Source: GCA-2726245 sp035513655
Lineage (GTDB): Bacteria; Planctomycetota; Planctomycetia; Pirellulales; Pirellulaceae
NCBI GenBank assembly: GCA_035513655.1
Contig: DATKBV010000203.1
Coordinates: 1 to 7,095, forward strand
DNA length: 7,095 nucleotides
Reading direction: 5' to 3'
Positions 1 through 5,684 of the stretch are shown piece after piece. Every line of letters begins with the position of its first letter. Positions within the stretch are counted from its first letter, which is position 1. A program made the translations under genes and the position numbers. The notes under the pieces were generated by a model that ran no database searches, was not told where the DNA came from, and worked only from the letters and a program-made list of their open reading frames with translations.

Positions 1-947
1 TGTCCCGCTGAATTCGAAGTGGCGTCGAGCAGGCGTGCCCAACGAGGCTTGACATGCTCTTGCTCGTGGATTCCCAGATCGACAAGCTCCTCGGCGTCGC
101 CGAGGTAGAGCGCGGCGTGCGGCCAATAACCGGGAAGGAAGTAGTTCGTCAGCGCGTATTCTTTTCGCACGACCAACACATCGCCCGGCAAGAGAAGCTG
201 GCGAATCCGCTCGGCGACATCACTTGGCAGTCCAGGCCGGTGTCCGTAACGAAGGTATTTATCGGCGGCCAGGCTGCCTGCGAGTTTCTGGATGCCGTAG
301 AGGGCTCGGCCAATGACCGTCCGCCCGAACTGACGCAAGACCTGGTCGGTTCGAGTGCGCAGCTTGGCCTCGGCAAATTGCGTGATCGACACGTCCAGAC
401 GATATTTCAGTTCATCAATGCACGCGAGCAGCGGCGCGTACGGAGTGTTTCGTCCCAACTCACGCAACTCGGCTTCATGTTCGTTGAAATACTGAATCGC
501 ATAGTACAGATGCCAGCCATGGCGAGCGCTCACCAAGGATCTTTGCACCGCATCATACACCCCGCCAGGGACCCCGTATTGCGGAGCGGGCTCGTTAAAT
601 TTACTCCGCACGATCGGTCGCTGGTTCGCGACTTCGCGCAGAAATCTTGCGGCGTCAACCAACAGTATCGCAGCGGCGAATGCGATCAGGAATGCCTCGC
701 GGCGCGAGGTATCGTCCAATTCCTCGTCGTTATGAAACGAAGTAATCAGGTCCAACAGCGCATTTCTCGCGTGCCAATAAGAAATCAGAAGCGGTCGCGC
801 GTCATCATCTTCAATGGCAGTAAAGTAACCGCGTTCTTGCGGTTTGATCCGCTCCGCGATCATTGCCGCCCGTGACTTCAGATCGCGGAAATACTCCGCC
901 ATTTGCACGACCGTGCGTAAGCCAGACTCGAACTCCTCTGTCTTCAC
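1..947 (-). CDS. YiiX/YebB-like NlpC/P60-type cysteine hydrolase, C-terminus beyond window
   Basis: This minus-strand frame is open from a GTG at 947 to base 1 (315 codons visible) and continues off the left edge. The start is chosen because GGAGG (954-958) sits 6 nt upstream and an in-frame TGA (981-983) lies just beyond; the first ATG is codon 16. Residues 1-250 are mostly helical, basic and without a clear signal peptide; I do not recognise this part. From residue 255 the chain reads GDVLVVRKE, then WPHAALYLGD with His277. The order 'GD-(I/V)-L, then H-x-A-L-Y-L-G' is that of the permuted papain-like YiiX/YebB group (Peptidase_C92 / NlpC-P60 superfamily), in which the catalytic His precedes the Cys. 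The Cys would be in the missing part, so catalysis cannot be confirmed. Substrates in this group are amide or ester bonds (cell-wall peptides or lipids); the substrate here is unknown. It is the last visible gene of the hisF-pilT run. The assignment rests on the GD...H motif pair; the overlapping plus-strand frame at 54-875 has no recognisable features. Confidence 0.75.
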   Translation of the reverse strand, partial: MKTEEFESGLRTVVQMAEYFRDLKSRAAMIAERIKPQERGYFTAIEDDDARPLLISYWHARNALLDLITSFHNDEELDDTSRREAFLIAFAAAILLVDAARFLREVANQRPIVRSKFNEPAPQYGVPGGVYDAVQRSLVSARHGWHLYYAIQYFNEHEAELRELGRNTPYAPLLACIDELKYRLDVSITQFAEAKLRTRTDQVLRQFGRTVIGRALYGIQKLAGSLAADKYLRYGHRPGLPSDVAERIRQLLLPGDVLVVRKEYALTNYFLPGYWPHAALYLGDAEELVDLGIHEQEHVKPRWARLLDATSNSAG

Positions 948-990
948 GCCAAGCCTCCACGCACACGAGACGTCTCGTAGTCACTTCACC
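948..990 (-). repeat. Left copy of a 43-bp duplicated gene spacer
   Basis: Matches 1062-1104 at 40 of 43 positions in direct orientation. It starts at the base next to the GTG start codon of the hydrolase gene and ends in a copy of the last codons and stop (GGTGAAGTGA on the minus strand) of the membrane-protein gene. It contains a perfect 14-bp palindrome, ACGAGACGTCTCGT (965-978), which is imperfect in the other copy. Confidence 0.85.
954..958 (-). promoter_or_regulatory. Ribosome-binding site of the YiiX-like gene
   Basis: GGAGG read on the minus strand, 6 nt before the GTG at 947. It decides the start of the hydrolase gene. It lies inside the left copy of the duplicated spacer (948-990), so the gene's translation signal is part of a repeat. 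Confidence 0.65.
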
Positions 991-1067
991 TTTCGTAGCC
1001 AAGGTCGCCAGACCTTGGGGCCACGCTTCACCTTTCGTAGCCAAGGTCGCCAGACCTTGGGGCCACG
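984..1067. repeat. Two tandem 42-bp units, each with a perfect 8-bp-stem hairpin
   Basis: Bases 984-1025 and 1026-1067 are identical 42-bp units. Each holds the inverted repeat CCAAGGTC-GCCA-GACCTTGG (999-1018 and 1041-1060), preceded by CGTAG. A third copy of the hairpin lies at 1933-1952 in the same orientation. The 42-bp period is a multiple of three, so frames stay open through it on both strands (for example GEAWPQGLATLATK repeated), but this is probably not coding. No T-run follows the stems, so they are not classical terminators; they could act as mRNA-stabilising or processing hairpins between operon genes. They resemble REP-type intergenic palindromes. Confidence 0.9.
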
Positions 1068-1104
1068 CCTCCACGCACCCGGGACGTCTCGTAGTCACTT
1101 CACC
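1062..1104 (-). repeat. Right copy of the 43-bp duplicated gene spacer
   Basis: Direct repeat of 948-990 with three mismatches. On the minus strand it holds the real 3' end of the membrane-protein gene (GGTGAAGTGA) followed by the spacer up to a GGAGGC sequence. No usable start codon follows at the right distance, so this copy's ribosome-binding sequence is probably idle. Confidence 0.85.
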
Positions 1105-1883
1105 AGTTCGAGTTCGCCAACCTTCCAGTTGGCGAATTCTTTTTGTTCGTGTCGCGTCGCACGAACCAGGAACTCAAAACTTTGAGGTTGGCCACCATGA
1201 ACACCGCTGGCCCGAAATCGCTGCGTAATCTTCAAATCACTGTAATCATTCGCGATTGCAACATTTTGCAGATGCTCGATCCGAGCCTGTGTGCCAAACT
1301 CTAGTAGTTTAGCTACAGCTGGCTCCGTAGCGAATGCCGTGAGTTGCTCCCCTGGCGGCGGTTCCAGCATTGGAGCGCTATCCATCTCGTTCTCCGCGAC
1401 GGAGGGCGAACTACTCGGTGGCACGTCAGCATAATGGCTGCTGAGCAATCCGGGGCCTTGAAAGCGTTCGCCCGAATTCAGCGACAACTGATGGGCCTCC
1501 GACAGGTGCCCCTGCTGGACGAGCGAAATCCATTCTTCAGCTTTCACCCGAGCCTGTGCATTAATCGCACGGTCATAGGAGATCGCTCTCGCTGGGGCAT
1601 AGGATCCGACCAGCGCCGCGAGACACAAAGCGGCAACCGCCGCACTGCGACCGCCGTAACGACTGTGCGCGGCCGAAACGTGGACGATCGCCCACATTGA
1701 AAGAACGACAGCGACAACGGGAAAGACCCACAGCAAGGGATGGACAATCGCCAGCAACGAAGTCAACCCCGCGACACAAGCCGCGATCACCAACGGGCTG
1801 ATGGGACGATAACCGTCCAGCTCCGGTGCTTCGTCACCTCCGTGGAAATGCGTTTCCACGCGCTCTGATTTCGACATAGCCAT
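1095..1883 (-). CDS. DUF4190-like membrane protein with large soluble C-terminal part
   Basis: A protein of about 262 residues. A short N-terminal cytoplasmic stretch with acidic residues ends in a YRPISP segment. Three hydrophobic helices follow (about 30-48, 50-69 and 80-96), the first two as a tight hairpin, which is the DUF4190-like pattern. The rest (about 97-262) is soluble: a helical piece (AQARVKAEEWISLVQQGHLSEAHQL), a Pro/Ser-rich linker near 153-180, and a likely alpha/beta tail ending in FANWKVGELELVK. The start is ambiguous: GGAAGG (1889-1894) is 2 nt from a GTG at 1886, 5 nt from an ATG at 1883 and 11 nt from an ATG at 1877; I chose 1883 for spacing. Its place after pilus-type ATPase genes hints at an envelope role, but no function is known to me. 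Confidence 0.75.
   Translation of the reverse strand: MAMSKSERVETHFHGGDEAPELDGYRPISPLVIAACVAGLTSLLAIVHPLLWVFPVVAVVLSMWAIVHVSAAHSRYGGRSAAVAALCLAALVGSYAPARAISYDRAINAQARVKAEEWISLVQQGHLSEAHQLSLNSGERFQGPGLLSSHYADVPPSSSPSVAENEMDSAPMLEPPPGEQLTAFATEPAVAKLLEFGTQARIEHLQNVAIANDYSDLKITQRFRASGVHGGQPQSFEFLVRATRHEQKEFANWKVGELELVK
1113..1136. repeat. Perfect 9-bp-stem inverted repeat inside the 3' end of the membrane-protein gene
   Basis: TTCGCCAAC and GTTGGCGAA are exact reverse complements separated by six bases. It lies 16 bp inside the coding region and encodes most of FANWKVGE. Like the intergenic hairpins it has a GCCAA...TTGG outline, but the inner sequence differs, so a shared origin is only a possibility. 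Confidence 0.6.
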
Positions 1884-1888
1884 CACTG

Positions 1889-1894
1889 CCTTCC
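1889..1894 (-). promoter_or_regulatory. Ribosome-binding site of the membrane-protein gene
   Basis: GGAAGG on the minus strand, 5 nt before the ATG at 1883. Its first three bases end the duplicated segment 1892-1924; in the other copy (1965-1996) the sequence diverges here and the site is lost. Confidence 0.55.
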
Positions 1895-1924
1895 AATACC
1901 TACTGCTTCAACACGCGTTGCAAC
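1892..1924 (-). repeat. Copy of the 3' end of the GspE/PilB-like gene, placed next to the following gene
   Basis: Direct repeat of 1965-1996 with one substitution and one single-base indel. On the minus strand it repeats the codons for LQRVLKQ, a TAG stop and TATTGGA, but is no longer attached to the gene body. The last sense codon differs silently (CAG here, CAA in the gene). Confidence 0.88.
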
Positions 1925-1932
1925 CTCCGTAG

Positions 1933-1952
1933 CCAAGGTCGCCAGACCTTGG
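1933..1952. repeat. Third copy of the 20-bp hairpin repeat
   Basis: CCAAGGTCGCCAGACCTTGG, an 8-bp perfect stem with a GCCA loop, identical to 999-1018 and 1041-1060 and in the same orientation. The 40-bp unique piece 1925-1964 that carries it is bracketed by the 32-33 bp duplication 1892-1924 / 1965-1996. The shared sequence with the other copies extends left to CGTAG and right to TTGGG plus a nearby CACG. Confidence 0.9.
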
Positions 1953-1964
1953 GAGCACGAGTCA

Positions 1965-1996
1965 TCCAATACTATTGCTTCAACACGCGTTGCAAC
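1965..1996 (-). repeat. Original 3' end of the GspE/PilB-like gene, duplicated at 1892-1924
   Basis: It contains the last seven codons (LQRVLKQ), the TAG stop (1972-1974) and TATTGGA of the coding strand. It partners the direct repeat at 1892-1924 on the far side of the hairpin. Confidence 0.88.
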
Positions 1997-3306
1997 TCGT
2001 TGATCGACGTCACTCCTTGGGCCACTTGGAGAATTCCCTCCTCCTGGAGCGATCGGTGACCGGCAGCCTTTGCTACGCGTTTAATTGTCTCGAGGTTCGG
2101 CTGATTGGTGATGGCAGCGCGAATCTGATCGTCGATTAGCAACAACTCGAACAAGCCGATTCGGCCAAAATAACCGATCCCACCGCACTTCTGGCAGATA
2201 GGAGGCACAATCGGGTTGCCTTTCTCATCGACGAGTTGTTCCGGCGGCGGTGGCTTGTATTCCTGATAGAGCACTTGAACTCGGCCCGCTGGAATACCAA
2301 GTTTTTGAAGCAATTGCGGGGGCGGCTGAAAAGGTTGTTTACACTGATCACACAAGCGACGAATCAGTCGGACGTTAAGGACAGCCGTGACGGCCTTCGC
2401 AAGTTCTGCCGCCGGACCTTTGTATGCGAATACCTTGAGCAACGCTTCGGCGGCCTCCTTGGCATTTACCTTGGTAACGGCCAGTTTATGTACTTTGTTC
2501 ACCTGTTCACACAGAACCTGGACCGTCTCGGCGTTCGTCAATTCGGGGACAACCAGAACATCGGGTTCTTTCAGAATCATCTGAGGAAGCACGTCGGCTG
2601 GCGATTGTCCTGCTGCTCGGTCATAGTACTTGGCATTAACATTGATCACTTCGTCTTCTTGATTGTCTTTGTCCTCCGCCGCGACAAAGTCACGCATCAA
2701 TCGATCTGCGGTTTCGAGAGTTAGATTCCAGGTCGTGCTCAGGCCGCCTCCGGCGGGAGCCGAGATGATGATAAAGCCCGTGTCCGCATCGATCTGTTCT
2801 TTCAGCTTCTGACGCATCTTCTCCCGCATTCCGAGTTCTTCGATCTTTTGGAACTTGGGCTTCTTCGGTTTGAACGTAATGACCACCCGCTCGCCGGTCT
2901 TTACGCCTTGACTGGTGAAGCTCGCGGTGTACTTTCCTCCACTAAACTCGACACCGAACTTTCCATCTTGCCGGGAGCGACGATCTTGCACGTTCAGATT
3001 GGCGATCTTTTTATAGACAGCCAACGCGGCGTCGCCGCTTTGCCGGTCCAGAGGTTCGCCGTTCATCCAAACGCCATCGATCTCGAATCGGACGGCGACA
3101 CCTTGTGCGGCGTAGTCCAGCATTAGTCGCTCACCGCGACGACTCAGGCAATGCGCCAACAAACCATTCGCAATCGGAAAGGCCGGCGACTGCTTTGCGG
3201 CGAGCAGATTGGCTTGGTCCTGCTGTTTATCCGGCGCGCCCATCGGTGTGAGCGACACCGGCGGAAGCTGCACTTCGACAGGTTGTTCTTCCCGCTTTTT
3301 GGCCAT
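1972..3306 (-). CDS. Degenerate GspE/PilB-family protein, probable pseudo-ATPase
   Basis: A 444-residue protein with the outline of a type II secretion / type IV pilus assembly ATPase but damaged catalytic motifs. Kept: an N2-like domain with RRSRQDGKF (about 110-117) and GERVVITF (138-145); the zinc-finger cysteines C319/C322 and C371/C374; the GYFGRIGLFELLLIDD block (378-393). Changed: Walker A reads SAPAGGGLSTT (182-192), with Leu189 where the P-loop Lys belongs; Walker B reads PDVLVVPEL (248-256), keeping Glu255 but replacing the Gly before it with Pro; the His box reads NKVHKLAVTKVN instead of TGHLV-STLHTN; the conserved Arg before the Walker B block is gone. It is shorter than usual GspE/PilB (about 550 residues) and has a Pro-rich insert between the cysteine pairs. 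The frame is intact over the full length, which suggests a maintained protein rather than a decaying one. A weak GGAAG lies 14 nt before the ATG. It follows pilT by 26 bp. It may act as a non-hydrolysing subunit or adaptor. Confidence 0.88.
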   Translation of the reverse strand: MAKKREEQPVEVQLPPVSLTPMGAPDKQQDQANLLAAKQSPAFPIANGLLAHCLSRRGERLMLDYAAQGVAVRFEIDGVWMNGEPLDRQSGDAALAVYKKIANLNVQDRRSRQDGKFGVEFSGGKYTASFTSQGVKTGERVVITFKPKKPKFQKIEELGMREKMRQKLKEQIDADTGFIIISAPAGGGLSTTWNLTLETADRLMRDFVAAEDKDNQEDEVINVNAKYYDRAAGQSPADVLPQMILKEPDVLVVPELTNAETVQVLCEQVNKVHKLAVTKVNAKEAAEALLKVFAYKGPAAELAKAVTAVLNVRLIRRLCDQCKQPFQPPPQLLQKLGIPAGRVQVLYQEYKPPPPEQLVDEKGNPIVPPICQKCGGIGYFGRIGLFELLLIDDQIRAAITNQPNLETIKRVAKAAGHRSLQEEGILQVAQGVTSINELQRVLKQ

Positions 3307-3332
3307 GTGTATATTTCAGTCTTCCAAGGAGA

Positions 3333-4523
3333 TCAAAGAATACCCGGTGCGCGAACATCGATGCCTTTGAGTGCCATCTTCAGAGCGTCCAGATTCGGAG
3401 CAACCGCGAATGCAGTGGGACGATCGATCAAGTCGGCATCGATCAGCTTCTTCAGAGCCATCGTAAAGTCCTGCATGCCTTCTTCCGCCCCGATGCGAAT
3501 CGCATCCGGCAGCTTGTGGTCGTCGCCCGCAAGAATCAGCTTTCGAACCGTGGCGTTGAACAACATGATCTCGTTCAGCGGCACGCGCGAGACGCCCGGC
3601 TTAATGGACTTCAACAGCTTTTGCGCGACGATTGCCTTCATATTGCTCGACATCGCCGCCCGCAATGCCCCGTGCATCTCCTCCGGGAACAAGTCCAAAA
3701 TACGGCCGATGGTCGTGGCCGCGGTCGCGGCATGAATCGTTCCATAGACAAAGTGACCCGTTTCGGCGGCATGGATCGCCGTCATAAAGGTCTCTTCATC
3801 ACGCATTTCACCGACCAGCATGATATCCGGATCCTGCCGCACCGCATGCTTCATCGCGATACTAAAGTCCTTCACATCGATGCCAACTTCGCGTTGGTTG
3901 ATCAACGCCTTGTCCTCGGTGTAAACAAACTCGATCGGATCTTCCAACGTCAGGATGTGCTTCCGATAGATCTGATTGGTGTAGTTCAGCATCGAAGCAA
4001 TCGTCGTCGATTTACCCGAGCCCGTAACGCCCGCCAGCAGGATCATCCCCATGTCAAAGTGACAGAGCGACTCCATGATTTCAGGAAGGTATAACCCCTT
4101 GAAATCCGGAATGAACTGATTCACGCGGCGAGCGACCAATCCGATGTTGCCCATCTGTTGCAGCATATTCACGCGAAAACGCCATGTGACGCCATCCACA
4201 TCCACCGTGTACGAAAAGTCGGCCCCCCCCTCCTCGTCGAAGATTCGACGATTTCGGTCATCCATCATCGGCAGCAGCAGGCTCAGCATCTCTTCCGCGT
4301 CGATTGGACCGCGATTCAGGGCTTTCAATTCGCCTCGTTCGCGGATCAACGGCGGCTTGCCAACTTTCAGGTGCAGGTCGCTGCCTTCGATCTTTACCAG
4401 TGCGCGGAAGAGTTTGTTGACGGCAATCTCTTCTCGCTTTCGAGTAAACCGTTTCGCAAAATCCTCAGCATCAGGAGCGGCCGCTCCGCTTTCGACAGGG
4501 TCCGTCTTCTTGGCATGAGACAT
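3333..4523 (-). CDS. pilT: PilT-like type IV pilus retraction ATPase
   Basis: A 396-residue RecA-like hexameric ATPase of the PilT/PilU group, which powers disassembly of type IV pili at the inner membrane. An extra charged N-terminus (1-35) precedes the PAS-like N-domain with the family signature GSDLHLKVGKPPLIR (47-61). All core motifs are intact: Walker A GVTGSGKST (165-173, Lys171), Asp box LEDPIEF (193-199), Walker B DIMLVGE (233-239) and His box TGHFVYGTIHA (255-265). The C-terminal part (TVRKLILAGDDHKLPDAI, then GAEEGMQDF) is the usual PilT arrangement, with IRE replaced by ILA in the AIRNLIRE-type motif. The start is supported by GAGGTG 7 nt upstream. A run of eight G on the coding strand (4223-4230) lies before the ATPase domain. 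PilT versus PilU cannot be separated here. Confidence 0.92.
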   Translation of the reverse strand: MSHAKKTDPVESGAAAPDAEDFAKRFTRKREEIAVNKLFRALVKIEGSDLHLKVGKPPLIRERGELKALNRGPIDAEEMLSLLLPMMDDRNRRIFDEEGGADFSYTVDVDGVTWRFRVNMLQQMGNIGLVARRVNQFIPDFKGLYLPEIMESLCHFDMGMILLAGVTGSGKSTTIASMLNYTNQIYRKHILTLEDPIEFVYTEDKALINQREVGIDVKDFSIAMKHAVRQDPDIMLVGEMRDEETFMTAIHAAETGHFVYGTIHAATAATTIGRILDLFPEEMHGALRAAMSSNMKAIVAQKLLKSIKPGVSRVPLNEIMLFNATVRKLILAGDDHKLPDAIRIGAEEGMQDFTMALKKLIDADLIDRPTAFAVAPNLDALKMALKGIDVRAPGIL

Positions 4524-4530
4524 ATGATAT

Positions 4531-4536
4531 CACCTC
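4531..4536 (-). promoter_or_regulatory. Ribosome-binding site of pilT
   Basis: GAGGTG on the minus strand, 7 nt before the ATG at 4523, in the 47-bp spacer between hisF and pilT. That spacer holds nothing else I recognise, which fits co-transcription with hisF. Confidence 0.6.
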
Positions 4537-4570
4537 GTTGCAACATATGGGTGGCGGTTGCCAACAGCAT

Positions 4571-5338
4571 CTAAAGCCGAACGGCGACGCCCTGTTGGGC
4601 CATTACCAGTTTCGTCTCACGAATTGTGAACTCTCCAAAATGAAAAATGCTTGCCGCGAGAGCCGCATCCGCTTTGCCTACCGTGATGGCGTCCGCAAGA
4701 TGCCTTGGGTGTCCCGCGCCGCCACTCGCAACCACGGGGATCGAAACCGCAGCGCTGACGGCGGCGGTGATCTCTAAATCGTAACCATCCTTCGTCCCGT
4801 CGCAATCCATGCTCGTCAAAACGATCTCGCCCGCACCCAGCTCTTCCACACGACGAGCCCACGCCACAGCTTCCAGCCCAGTCGGTTTTCGGCCTCCGTT
4901 GACATGCACTTCCCAGACTTCGTGACCGTTGTAGTCGACACGTTTCGGGTCGATGTTAACGACAATGCACTGGCTGCCAAAGCGAAGCGCGGCCTCCCGC
5001 ACGAACTCGGGGCGAAGGCAAGCGGCCGAATTGATCGAAACTTTGTCGCATCCCGCCCGTAGCAACGAGCGAATATCATCGATCGTGCGAATTCCTCCAC
5101 CCACGGTCAGCGGCATAAAAACTTGCTCGGCCGTGCGGCGGACGACATCGATCATGATATCGCGCTGCTCGTGGCTGGCCGTGATATCCAAAAAGACCAG
5201 CTCGTCGGCACCCTCTTCCTCATACCGCGACGCGACTTGCACGGGATCGCCAGCATCGCGCAGGTTAACGAAGTTCGTGCCTTTGACGACACGGCCTTGG
5301 TTGACGTCCAAACAGGGAATTACACGTTTAGCAAGCAT
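4571..5338 (-). CDS. hisF: Imidazole glycerol phosphate synthase cyclase subunit
   Basis: A 255-residue (beta/alpha)8 barrel that joins with HisH to convert PRFAR and ammonia to imidazole glycerol phosphate and AICAR in histidine synthesis (cytoplasm). The N-terminus MLAKRVIPCLDV is the family's standard start, so I chose the ATG at 5338 over a GTG one codon upstream. The catalytic aspartates fall exactly where expected: Asp11 in PCLDV and Asp130 in VVNIDPKRV. The phosphate-binding segments TVGGGIR (78-84) and ASGGAG are intact, as are LVFLDITAS and DCDGTKDGYD. Length is normal. No clear Shine-Dalgarno is seen. No other his gene is in the window. It heads a run of pilus-type genes, so it probably acts only as a shared-promoter neighbour. 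It lies about 80 nt below the promoter candidate at 5425-5453. Confidence 0.97.
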   Translation of the reverse strand: MLAKRVIPCLDVNQGRVVKGTNFVNLRDAGDPVQVASRYEEEGADELVFLDITASHEQRDIMIDVVRRTAEQVFMPLTVGGGIRTIDDIRSLLRAGCDKVSINSAACLRPEFVREAALRFGSQCIVVNIDPKRVDYNGHEVWEVHVNGGRKPTGLEAVAWARRVEELGAGEIVLTSMDCDGTKDGYDLEITAAVSAAVSIPVVASGGAGHPRHLADAITVGKADAALAASIFHFGEFTIRETKLVMAQQGVAVRL

Positions 5339-5424
5339 CACAATTCATACGGAGCAACCGTTGTCCGGTGTCGCACGGGAACGCCCGAACTTACTTGACG
5401 GCTTCTGGTTACGAGCAACACACT

Positions 5425-5453
5425 ACTCTAAGCCGAGCCCACTTCGCGGTCAA
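5425..5453 (-). promoter_or_regulatory. Sigma70-like promoter candidate for the hisF-pilT run
   Basis: On the minus strand, TTGACC (5448-5453, five of six to TTGACA) and TAGAGT (5425-5430, four of six to TATAAT) are separated by exactly 17 bp. Transcription would start near 5418, about 80 nt before the hisF ATG. No other promoter of similar quality was noticed for this run. Confidence 0.5.
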
Positions 5454-5461
5454 CAGTCCCC

Positions 5462-5485
5462 GTTCGGGCGTCTGTTCGGGCGTCT
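5462..5485. repeat. Perfect 12-bp tandem duplication
   Basis: GTTCGGGCGTCT occurs twice back to back (5462-5473, 5474-5485). The inverse of its first ten bases, ACGCCCGAAC, is at 5381-5390, so the promoter candidate is framed by inverted GTTCGGGCGT-type sequences. These could be an operator-like site or remains of mobile-element ends. Confidence 0.75.
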
Positions 5486-5512
5486 CCCGAGTCACCCCAA
5501 GTGTTTCAGTAA

Positions 5513-5677
5513 ATCTACGGCGTAGCGTTGTCATGTTGTTCTCCCAGCGTCGTCCTGCCAACTCGCGATGGAATCGACATTCGCAAACGGTGCCTCTCCA
5601 AGCCAACCGACCACCAACAGATCCTCCTCGACCGCCTCAAACTCCGGCTGCTGAAAATAAACCAAACTTCATCTTGA
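5513..5677 (+). pseudogene. Possible transposase C-terminal remnant
   Basis: This plus-strand frame begins after an in-frame TAA (5510-5512) and ends at TGA (5675-5677). From 5549 it reads VVLPTRDGIDIRKRC, then LSKPTDHQQILLDRLKLRLLK. Its codons are rich in C/G at the third position, unlike the other two frames, which suggests former coding sequence. A strand-turn-helix tail with KPT-x-HQ-x2-LL resembles, from memory, the C-terminus of IS4/IS1634-type transposases; I could not verify this. No ATG starts it. If right, an insertion sequence once sat here and would explain the missing 5' part of the adjacent GspE gene. Confidence 0.3.
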
Positions 5678-5684
5678 ACATGGG

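Larger units (their letters stand above)
5339..5684. other. 346-bp gap between divergent hisF and GspE-fragment genes
   Basis: No complete gene is evident. On the minus strand it contains a promoter candidate for hisF (5425-5453). On the plus strand it contains a 12-bp tandem repeat (5462-5485) and a stretch with coding-like third positions (5513-5677) that may be a transposase remnant. A plus-strand frame at 5368-5688 is open but shows Arg/Pro-rich composition and no recognisable domain, so I treat it as chance. Confidence 0.6.

Noticed and set aside
54..875. 273-residue plus-strand frame
   Set aside because: It is antisense to the better-supported YiiX-like gene, which has an RBS, a natural codon pattern and recognisable motifs; the plus-strand product has none.
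811..1098. Minus-strand frame with repeated GEAWPQGLATLATK peptide, starting with GTG overlapping the membrane-protein stop
   Set aside because: It stays open only because the repeat period is 42 bp; it then runs out of frame through the hydrolase gene and has no RBS of its own.
948..1104. CRISPR array
   Set aside because: Only two hairpin units, directly abutting with no unique spacers between them, and no cas gene nearby.
1933..1952. Intrinsic terminator
   Set aside because: The stem is good but no T-run follows in either direction, and identical copies recur between co-directional genes.
2236..2724. Plus-strand frames opposite the GspE/PilB-like and PilT genes (also 3151-3735, 3516-4094, 4158-4574)
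   Set aside because: They are antisense shadows of clearly conserved minus-strand genes.
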